From an uncultured Actinomycetes bacterium (GTDB lineage Bacteria > Actinomycetota > Thermoleophilia > Solirubrobacterales > 70-9): a DNA stretch of 38,851 nucleotides. Shown piece by piece: positions 24,668-30,916 of this stretch; the first letter of the stretch is position 1; each line of letters opens with the position of its first letter. The translations under genes were made by a program, and so were the position numbers. The notes below the pieces were generated by a model, which saw only the letters and a list, made by a program, of their open reading frames with translations, did no database searches and was not told where the DNA came from. The DNA lies in assembly GCA_946482365.1 (NCBI GenBank), contig CAMLQY010000016.1, forward strand, positions 1 through 38,851, written 5' to 3'.

Positions 24668-24680
24668 TGAACGTTGTTCA
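24668..24680. promoter_or_regulatory. TGAAC-GTT-GTTCA palindrome, possible operator
   Basis: A 13-base dyad 60 bases upstream of nadA and 140 upstream of the mutM-like gene. The GAAC...GTTC halves recall SOS boxes but the spacer is 3, not 4, bases. Candidate only. Confidence 0.3.
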
Positions 24681-24705
24681 AGTTTATCGGTCTCGGCCGC
24701 TGTGG

Positions 24706-24790
24706 CCGCGGGTCCTGTCGCGGGGGAAGGGGGGCACTGCGGGCGGGCCACGGTCCGTCCTCGACCCCCCTTCCCCCACGCCACCCGCGG
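24706..24790. repeat. Palindromic repeat family B, copy 1
   Basis: 85 bp. The outer pair CCGCGGGT/ACCCGCGG and inner pair (24722-24734 with 24765-24777) are perfect complements. It lies between nadA and the mutM-like gene, ending 29 bases before the latter's ATG. Copy 2 at 33795-33879 differs at only a few positions. Confidence 0.85.
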
Positions 24791-24819
24791 AGGGGCGGAA
24801 AAGCGCCAGACTTTGGTCC

Positions 24820-25665
24820 ATGCCCGAGTTGCCTGAGGTAGAGATCACGGTGCGGCGGCTGAACACTGCGTTGTCGGGAGCTTGTGTCGAGTCGGCGGTG
24901 GCGCCGGGGATGAACGTGATGAAGACCTTTGAGCCGCCGCTGGACGAGCTCGTCGGTCGCGAGGTGACGGGGGTGCGGCGGGTCGGGAAGATGCCGGTGG
25001 TCGAGTTCGGGGACCTGGCGCTACTGATCCATCTGATGTCAGCCGGTCGCCTTCGCCTCTTCGACAAGCGTGCATCCATGAAAGACAGGGCTTCGCGGGT
25101 GCTGGTGCGGCTGGAGGACGGGCGGGAGCTGCGGCTGCGGGAGTTCGGGACTAAGCAGCGGGCCTGGGCGAAGCTGTTGCCGGCGGATGCGGTCAAGGAC
25201 GACGAGGCGGTCGCACGGTTGGGGCTCGAGGCGTGGCCGGCGCCCCCGCTCGAGGACTTCGCCGCGCTGATCGACCAGCCGCGGCACCTTCACCCGCTGC
25301 TTCGCCACCAGGGCGACATCGCCGGGATCGGGCGCTCGTGGGTCGACGAGGTCCTCTGGGAGGCGCGGCTCTCGCCCTTCAAGAAGGGCACGGAGCTGAG
25401 CGAGGAGGAGGTCGCGCGCCTGCACGCCGCCCTCCACGTCCTCGGCGACGCGATCGAGCGCTACGAGGAGACGATCGGCGAGCAGCTGCCCGACAAGCTG
25501 CCGATGCCGCTGCGGGTCCACAAGCGCGAGGGCCAGCCCTGCCCACGTTGCGGCACGACGATCGAGGCGGTCTTCTTCTCAGAGCACCAGACCACCTACT
25601 GCCCGCGGGAGCAGACCGGCGGCCGCGTGCTCAAGGACCGCCGCCTCTCGAAACTGCTCAGGTAG
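24820..25665 (+). CDS. mutM: Fpg/Nei-family DNA glycosylase
   Basis: 281 aa from the ATG at 24820. Excises oxidised bases (8-oxoguanine type) and nicks the strand. MPELPEVE gives the catalytic Pro2/Glu3; the conserved Lys is in RRVGKMPVVEF; HLMSAGRL and the helix-two-turn-helix (HQGDIAGIGRSWVDEVLW) are present. The C-terminal zinc finger is degenerate: CPRC is intact but the second half reads CPRE instead of CPxC, and the usual DNA-contacting Arg of the finger tip is His (SEHQTTY). The 3' end overlaps nadC tail to tail by 8 bases. Confidence 0.88.
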   Translation: MPELPEVEITVRRLNTALSGACVESAVAPGMNVMKTFEPPLDELVGREVTGVRRVGKMPVVEFGDLALLIHLMSAGRLRLFDKRASMKDRASRVLVRLEDGRELRLREFGTKQRAWAKLLPADAVKDDEAVARLGLEAWPAPPLEDFAALIDQPRHLHPLLRHQGDIAGIGRSWVDEVLWEARLSPFKKGTELSEEEVARLHAALHVLGDAIERYEETIGEQLPDKLPMPLRVHKREGQPCPRCGTTIEAVFFSEHQTTYCPREQTGGRVLKDRRLSKLLR

Positions 25666-26509
25666 CCGGCTCGATCAGCATGCTGAAGTCGAGCGTCGGA
25701 GCCGAGTGGGTGAGAGCTCCGACCGAGATGAAGTCGACGCCCGTTTCCGCGATGCCCCGTGCCGTCTCCAGGCTGACCCCGCCCGAGGCCTCCAGCGACG
25801 GCCCGCTGCCGTCGCTGGCGTTTTCGTCGCGCAACCTCACCGCCCCCCGCAACGCCTCCGGGTCCATGTTGTCGAGCAGGAGGACGTCGGCGCCGGTGCC
25901 GAGGGCGTAGGCGACCTCGTCGAGGTTGCGGCACTCGACCTCGACCGCGAGGTCCGGGTATGCGCTGCGAGCGCCGTACACCGCCTTGGCGAGGCTGCCG
26001 GCGAGGGCGATGTGGTTCTCCTTGATCAGGATCGCGTCGTAGAGGCCCATGCGGTGGTTGCGTCCGCCGCCGGCCAGCACGGCGCCCTTCTCCAGCTCGC
26101 GCAGCCCGGGGGTCGTCTTGCGCGTGTCGAGGATCGCCGCTCCGGTCCCCGCCACCGCCTCGACGAAACGCGCCGTCAGCGTCGCGACCCCAGAGAGGTG
26201 GCCGAGGAAGTTGAGCGCGGTGCGCTCGGCCGCCAGCAGCGCCGCGGCCGGACCGGCGGCGAAGAGAACGTCGGCGGGAACCGTGTCGCGCCACTGGCCC
26301 TCGACCACGAGGTTGTCGACGTCCTCCACCTCGCACTGCCGCATCGCCTCGGCGACGACGCCGAGGCCGTAGACCACGCCGGGCTGCTTCTGCACGATCC
26401 GCGCCCGCCCCCGCGCCCCATCGGGAACAGTCGCCTCAGCGGTCACGTCCCCCGCCCCGACGTCCTCGGCCAGCGCCCGCGCAACCACCTCTTTCAATGG
26501 ATCGGCCAT
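25658..26509 (-). CDS. nadC: Nicotinate-nucleotide pyrophosphorylase (carboxylating)
   Basis: 283 aa. Converts quinolinate and PRPP to nicotinate mononucleotide. Family landmarks: LAEDVGAGDVTAEATVP at the N-terminus, AERTALNFLGHLSGVATLT, DTRKTTPGLRELEKGAVLAGGG in part, RMGLYDAILIKENHI, VEVECRNLDEVAYAL, DVLLLDNM and ASGGVSLETARGIAETGVDFISVGALTHS. Full length. Same strand as nadA/tkt, but the mutM-like gene lies between them in the opposite direction, so it is not in one operon with nadA. Confidence 0.96.
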   Translation of the reverse strand: MADPLKEVVARALAEDVGAGDVTAEATVPDGARGRARIVQKQPGVVYGLGVVAEAMRQCEVEDVDNLVVEGQWRDTVPADVLFAAGPAAALLAAERTALNFLGHLSGVATLTARFVEAVAGTGAAILDTRKTTPGLRELEKGAVLAGGGRNHRMGLYDAILIKENHIALAGSLAKAVYGARSAYPDLAVEVECRNLDEVAYALGTGADVLLLDNMDPEALRGAVRLRDENASDGSGPSLEASGGVSLETARGIAETGVDFISVGALTHSAPTLDFSMLIEPAT

Positions 26510-26529
26510 CCCGGCACCCTAAATCCCCC

Positions 26530-26579
26530 GCTGACTTTGTCGTTTCCGGTGCATAGTCACCCAAAATGACGAAGTCAGC
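26530..26579. repeat. Palindromic repeat family C, copy 2
   Basis: 50 bp, ends GCTGACTTTGTC and GACGAAGTCAGC pair. Same length as copy 1 at 7495-7544, about 41 of 50 identical; position 13/38 is T-A in copy 1 and G-T (wobble) here. Located between the divergent nadC and sigma-factor genes. Confidence 0.8.
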
Positions 26580-26626
26580 GATTGGGGGCCTCACGTTTGG
26601 GGCGCTCACGGCGTTTAATCCCGTGA

Positions 26627-27091
26627 GTGACCTCCCTGCCGCCGTTTCAGAGACTGCTGGACGAGCACGCCGCCGAGGTGATGGGGGTGCTGCGGGGCGC
26701 CGTGGGCCGAGTCGACGCCGAGGACTGCTTTCAGGAGACCTTCCTCTCGGCGCTGCGGGCTTATCCAGGGCTGAGCAGCACGGACAACCTGCGCGGGTGG
26801 CTGCTGACGATCGCCCATCGCAAGGCGATCGACCATCACCGCGCGAACGGGCGGCGCCCCTTGCCGGTGGCCGAGGTGACCGAGGTCGCGATCGAGGATC
26901 CAGCCCCGAAAGAGAATGGCCTCTGGGACCTGGTCGGGACCCTGCCGCCGAAGCAGCGCGCCGCGGTCGCCCTGCGCTACGCCTGCGACCTCCCCCACGC
27001 CGAGATCGCCGCTGCGCTGGGCTGCTCGCCCGAGGCGGCGCGCCGCAGCCTGCACGAGGGAATCAAACGACTGAGGAAGGAGCTGGCATGA
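26627..27091 (+). CDS. ECF-type RNA polymerase sigma factor
   Basis: 154 aa from GTG at 26627 (a GTG at 26623 is out of frame). Region 2: VDAEDCFQETFLSALRAYPGL, LRGWLLTIAHRKAIDHHRAN; region 4: LPPKQRAAVALRYACDLPHAEIAAALGCSPEAARRS in part. No anti-sigma factor gene follows; instead its stop overlaps the ogt start (ATGA), so the sigma factor is translationally coupled to a DNA alkylation-repair enzyme. It probably drives a repair or stress regulon; this is inferred from context. Confidence 0.9.
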   Translation: MTSLPPFQRLLDEHAAEVMGVLRGAVGRVDAEDCFQETFLSALRAYPGLSSTDNLRGWLLTIAHRKAIDHHRANGRRPLPVAEVTEVAIEDPAPKENGLWDLVGTLPPKQRAAVALRYACDLPHAEIAAALGCSPEAARRSLHEGIKRLRKELA

Positions 27092-27639
27092 AGGCATCCC
27101 TGCAACGCCTCGCCGAAGGGGCCGAGTCCGAGGGCCTCCTCGACGTCGCCTACGCCACCGTCGACTCGCCCTTCGGCCCGCTGCTGATCGCCGCCACCCC
27201 CAGGGGATTGGTGCGCGTGAACCTGCCCGCGTACGACCCGGAGGAGACGCTGGAGGAGCTGGCGAGGCGGGTGTCGCCCCGGGTGCTCGAGTCCCCGACC
27301 CGCCTCGACGAGGCCCGGCGCGAGCTCGACCTCTACTTCGAGGGCAGGCTGACCGAGTTCGACCTGCCGATCGACTGGCAGCTCACCGACGGCTTCCGCA
27401 AGAAGGTCCAGCGGGCGATCAACCGCATTCCCTACGGGCAGACCCGGACCTACACGGACATGGCTCGCAGCGCCGGCAACGAGCGCGCGGTTCGCGCCGC
27501 CGGCACCGCCTGCGGCTCCAACCCGATCCCGATCGTCGTCCCCTGCCACCGCGTCCTGCGCAGCGGCGGCGGCCTCGGCGGCTACGGCGGCGGCCTGCCG
27601 ATGAAGGAAGAGCTTCTGAAGCTCGAGGGCGTGCTTTAG
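27088..27639 (+). CDS. ogt: Methylated-DNA-protein-cysteine methyltransferase
   Basis: 183 aa, from the ATG overlapping the sigma-factor stop. Transfers the alkyl group of O6-alkylguanine to its own Cys in a suicide reaction. Active site PIPIVVPCHRVLRSGGGLGG with nucleophile C153; RIPYGQTRTYTDMA and the Asn/Arg-finger region NERAVRAAGTACGSNP are intact. N-terminal ~85 residues form the ribonuclease-H-like lobe (VAYATVDSPFGPLLIAAT). No AdaA-type regulatory domain is fused; the coupled sigma factor may take that role. Confidence 0.95.
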   Translation: MKASLQRLAEGAESEGLLDVAYATVDSPFGPLLIAATPRGLVRVNLPAYDPEETLEELARRVSPRVLESPTRLDEARRELDLYFEGRLTEFDLPIDWQLTDGFRKKVQRAINRIPYGQTRTYTDMARSAGNERAVRAAGTACGSNPIPIVVPCHRVLRSGGGLGGYGGGLPMKEELLKLEGVL

Positions 27640-27693
27640 CCCAACATCTGAGCCGGACCTAAAGTTTCCAGATGGGAGGCCGATCCTGGCTGC

Positions 27694-28371
27694 ATGACGC
27701 AGACCAAGGACCGACTCCCGTCCCTTCTCACGCTGCCCGGGCATCTCCTCCTCATGCTCGGGGCCACGCTCGCAATTGCGCTGCTCGGCATCGCGCTGGT
27801 GGCGCGCCCCGCCCTCGCGACTTCGCCGACGGCTTCCCAAGCCCAGGCGGCCGCGGCCGAAGAAGAAGAATGGGAAGAAGCATGCGAAGAAGAAGAATGC
27901 GAAGAAGAAGCCTGGGAAGAAGTCGAGGGTGAAGACGACGGCGGCTGGGTTCAGTCATTCGACGAAGAAGCCTCGGAAGCCCCCACCGCCCCTAGCTCCC
28001 AGACCCAGTGCCCGCTTGACACAGTCAAGCCCAAGGCGGTCTTCGAACGCGATCGCGGCAAGCTGCGCCTGGTCCTCCGCTACACGGGCGACAGCCCGAC
28101 CAAGGTCGGAGTCGACTTCTGGCTCAGGGGCGGCAAGGACGCGACGAGCGGGCATGGCTCCTCCGAGCGTCGGCTCGACAAGACCGGCGTGCTGAGCCTG
28201 GGCCGCCACGTCGACCGGAAGGCCCAGGGCAAGCCAGGCGGCGGCGTGGTGATCGTCGAGCTGAAGGCCCCCACGGCACCGTCCGACTGCCGGTCCAAGG
28301 TGACCAAGCGGCTCGCCGTCGGACGCACCGGGCACGCCGTCTCCTCCGGGCGAGTCGCACGCGTCCGCTGA
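27694..28371 (+). CDS. Secreted protein of unknown function with a frame-ambiguous charged repeat
   Basis: 225 aa in one frame. Residues 1-43 are an N-terminal hydrophobic signal (LLLMLGATLAIALLGIALVA, ending ALAT). Residues ~55-95 read as a run of Glu with Trp/Cys. The C-terminal ~120 residues (CPLDTVKPKAVFERDRGKLR...) look like a beta-rich extracellular domain. Across about 27850-28000 the codons end mostly in A in this frame (GAA), unlike the rest of the window, whereas the next frame gives GC-ending codons and a KKKNGKKHAKKKNAKKKPGK tail. That suggests two compensating indels and a lysine-rich linker in the true protein. No family recognised. Confidence 0.6.
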   Translation: MTQTKDRLPSLLTLPGHLLLMLGATLAIALLGIALVARPALATSPTASQAQAAAAEEEEWEEACEEEECEEEAWEEVEGEDDGGWVQSFDEEASEAPTAPSSQTQCPLDTVKPKAVFERDRGKLRLVLRYTGDSPTKVGVDFWLRGGKDATSGHGSSERRLDKTGVLSLGRHVDRKAQGKPGGGVVIVELKAPTAPSDCRSKVTKRLAVGRTGHAVSSGRVARVR

Positions 28372-28400
28372 CGCCGGCCGGGCTCAGCGGGCGGCGCAGA

Positions 28401-29520
28401 TCAGCTCGCAGCCGAAGCTGCGGTCTTGTTGAGGAAATCGCGGACGAAGTCGTCGAGATCGCCGTCGAGAACGCGCTGGGCGTCCCCGGCCTCGTGCCCG
28501 GTGCGATGGTCCTTGACCCGCTGGTCGGGATGGAGGAAGTAGCTGCGGATCTGTGAGCCCCAGGCGACGTCCTTGACCTCTCCGCGCACCTTCGCCAGCT
28601 CCTCGGCCCGCCTGCGCTCCTCGAGCTCGATCAGCTTCGAGCGCAGGAACTGCATCGCCATCGCCTTGTTCTGGGTCTGGGAGCGCTCGTTCTGGCATTG
28701 CACGACGACGCCGGTGGGGACGTGGGTGATCCGCACCGCCGAGTCGGTCTTGTTGACGTGCTGGCCGCCGGCCCCGGAGGCGCGGTAGGTGTCGACGCGC
28801 AGGTCGGCGTCGTCGATCTCGACCTCGACTCCCTCGTCGACGAGCGGCCCGACGTCGAGCTGGGCAAAGCTGGTGTGACGGCGGGCAGAGGAGTCGAAGG
28901 GGGAGATCCGCACGAGCCGGTGGACGCCGCGCTCGGCGGCGAAGAGGCCGTAGGCATTCTCGCCGCGGGCGATGAAGGTCGCCGACTTCAGCCCCGCCTC
29001 CTCCCCCGGGGAGGCCTCCTTCATCTCGACCTCGAAGCCGCGCCGCTCGGCCCAGCGCAGGTACATCCGCAGCAGCATCTCCGCCCAGTCCTGGGAGTCC
29101 GTGCCGCCGGCGCCGGCATGGACGCTGACCACCGCGTCACCCGCGTCGTAGCGGCCGCTGAACAGGCGCGCCTCTTCCAGCTCGGCCAGGTGACGCTCGA
29201 CCGTGGCCAGCTGGGCGCCCAGCTCGGCCGCCATCTCCTCGTCCTCGGCCGCCAGCTCAGCCAGCTCGCCGAGGTCGCCGACCTCCACCTCCAGGTCGCG
29301 GAAGGTCTTCAACCGCTTCTGGGCGCGAGCGTGCGCCGCCGAGGTGCGGGCGGCCGTCTCCTGGTCGTCCCAGAAACCCGGACTCTGCATCTCGCCTTCG
29401 AGGCGCTCCACCTCGGACTCCAACGCGGCCGGGTCAAAGATAGTCCGAGAGCAGGGACATTTGCTCCCGGATCTCAGCCAGGCGCGCGGACACGGAATCG
29501 GTCTGGGCGGCCTCGGCCAT
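28401..29520 (-). CDS. prfB: Peptide chain release factor 2, with programmed +1 frameshift
   Basis: Two overlapping frames. Zero frame: ATG at 29520, 28 codons ending ...LLSDYL, then TGA at 29436-29434. A +1 shift at CTT-TGA-C continues as DPAALESEVERLEGEM and so on to 28401, in total ~372 aa. The downstream part has the RF2 signatures SPF (RISPFDSS) for stop-codon reading and GGQ (SGAGGQHVNKTDSAVRI) for peptidyl-tRNA hydrolysis. RF2 recognises UGA/UAA, so low RF2 favours the shift (autoregulation). A gene caller that ignores the shift would start at 29423 and lose the N-terminus. Confidence 0.95.
29434..29439 (-). other. RF2 programmed frameshift site (CTT TGA)
   Basis: mRNA reads TAT-CTT-TGA-C, the canonical slippery Leu codon followed by UGA and C. 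I see no strong Shine-Dalgarno-like stimulator 3-6 bases upstream, unlike E. coli (which has AGGGGG there). Confidence 0.9.
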
Positions 29521-29530
29521 GCACGACAGG

Positions 29531-30409
29531 TTATCCGGGGACGGCGGCGGACACGATCCAGGTCGAGGCCGGGGCATAGACGCCGTCGGGACCGTCGAAC
29601 TCGGCGAGGGCCTCGCGCAGGTCAGCGGCGACCTTGGGCCGGATCTCGTCGATCCGGTCTTCCCAGAGGCGCAGCACCTCTCCGGCCGGGCCGAGCGCCA
29701 TGTTGAACTCGACCGCGTGGTCGAGATCGCGGCCGATCTTCAGCGGCAGGTCGGAGCGCCGCAGGGAGATCTGCTCGAAGCCGGCGATCTTGAGCTGCTC
29801 ACTGACGGTGTCGGCGTTGGCCATCGAGAAGGGCCCGGGGCCGCAGGTCGGCTCATCGCTCTCCTCCGGATGGTCCAGATACTCCTCGACCACGAGCTCC
29901 GCCCGCCGCACCCATTCGTTGTCCTCCTTGCGGCGCCAGACCACGGCGCAGAACCGCCCGCCGGGAGCGAGCGCCTCGCGCACGTTGCGCAACGCCGCGA
30001 CGGGATTGGCGAAGAACATGATCCCCATGCGGGAGAAGGCGTAGTCGAAGGCCTCGCCGAACTCGGCCACCTGCACGTCGCCGACGGCGAAGCGCACGTT
30101 GCCGACGCCGGCCTCCTCCGCCTCCTTGCGGGCCTGCTCGATGAAGGGCTCCGAGACGTCGACGCCGAGCGCGCTGCCCTCCGGCCCGACCAGCTCGGCC
30201 AGCCGCTGGGTCGTGTCGCCGAAGCCACAGCCGAGGTCGACGACCCTGTCACCAGGCTGCGGGGGATGGGCCTCCATCGCCGCTTCGCCGTGGGCGCCGA
30301 GGCCGGCGGCGACGAGGTCGCGGTAGCGGACGAAGCGATCGAACAGCGGCCCGCTCCAGGCCTCGGTCGCCTCTCTATTCGACGCCGCTACTTGTTCCAT
30401 CGCCACCAT
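29531..30409 (-). CDS. Class I SAM-dependent methyltransferase
   Basis: 292 aa from ATG at 30409 (or 289 from 30400; the longer frame to 30442 lacks support). SAM-binding motif I VVDLGCGFGDTTQRL, motif II acidic LGVDVSEPFIEQA, then VRFAVGDVQVAEFGEAFDYAFSRMGIMFF. The central domain is of the UbiE/methyltransf_25 type. Substrate unknown; small-molecule targets are usual. It overlaps the 3' end of the SnoaL-like gene by 26-35 bases and both lie between secA and prfB on the same strand. Confidence 0.85.
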   Translation of the reverse strand: MVAMEQVAASNREATEAWSGPLFDRFVRYRDLVAAGLGAHGEAAMEAHPPQPGDRVVDLGCGFGDTTQRLAELVGPEGSALGVDVSEPFIEQARKEAEEAGVGNVRFAVGDVQVAEFGEAFDYAFSRMGIMFFANPVAALRNVREALAPGGRFCAVVWRRKEDNEWVRRAELVVEEYLDHPEESDEPTCGPGPFSMANADTVSEQLKIAGFEQISLRRSDLPLKIGRDLDHAVEFNMALGPAGEVLRLWEDRIDEIRPKVAADLREALAEFDGPDGVYAPASTWIVSAAVPG

Positions 30410-30785
30410 GGTACGCCCGCCAGGCGGCCTCGCGGTCCTCAAACGGCCGCCAGCTGCGGATCTTGTGGTCGCGCAGCTCGAAGAGCCAGGCCATCTCGTC
30501 CTCCCCGGCCGGCGAACCGTCCTCGTCCCAGTGCCAGGCGCGCCTGATCAGCGCCAGCGCCCTGCCCCCACCCCCCTCCGTGTCGTCCTCGAACAGCTCC
30601 TCCAGCTCGATCGTCTGCTGCACCCCGCCCGGCGCCCGCGTCGCCCATACCCGCGCAGCCTCGACGCCCTTCCGCACCCCCTTCATCGAATGAAGCTCGA
30701 CCTCCGCATCGAGCACCGCAACGAACCCATCCAAGTCGCGTGCGTTGAAAGCACGAATGAACTCCCTGACTGGGTCATGGATCAC
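30375..30785 (-). CDS. SnoaL/NTF2-like protein
   Basis: 136 aa from a GTG at 30785. The opening MIHDPVREFIRAFNARDLDG with VAVLDAEVELHS is typical of SnoaL-like (NTF2-fold) small proteins; GVRKGVEAARVW and the later RRAWHWDEDGSPAG...MAWLFELRDHKIRSW fit the cone-shaped fold. Such proteins are polyketide cyclases, isomerases or have no known role. Palindrome A copy 2 begins at the base directly upstream of its start codon, so no normal ribosome site is visible. Confidence 0.75.
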   Translation of the reverse strand: MIHDPVREFIRAFNARDLDGFVAVLDAEVELHSMKGVRKGVEAARVWATRAPGGVQQTIELEELFEDDTEGGGGRALALIRRAWHWDEDGSPAGEDEMAWLFELRDHKIRSWRPFEDREAAWRAYHGGDGTSSGVE

Positions 30786-30903
30786 GACGGCCCGCCCTGG
30801 CAGGGGTGGAACGTCTTGTACTTTTTCGTCAACCCGGCTCGAAGCGCCAGCAATCCCCGCTCCTCGAAAAAGTTAAGTGGAACCCCTGCCAGGGCGGGCC
30901 GTC
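30786..30903. repeat. Palindromic repeat family A, copy 2
   Basis: 118 bp. Perfect 21-bp arms at 30786-30806 and 30883-30903; the core matches copy 1 (GTCTTGTACTTTTTCG, GCGCCAGCA, CTCGAAAAAGTTAAG) but apart from GGCAGGGG the arms do not. It separates the secA 3' end from the start of the SnoaL-like gene. Confidence 0.85.
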
Positions 30904-30916
30904 ACAAAGCGGCCCG

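Noticed and set aside
24668..24680. LexA/SOS box
   Set aside because: GAAC and GTTC halves are 3 bases apart; Gram-positive SOS boxes have 4. Kept only as an unspecified dyad.
27645..27674. CATCTG/CAGATG hairpin after ogt as a terminator
   Set aside because: Only 6 bp with an 18-base loop; too weak to call.
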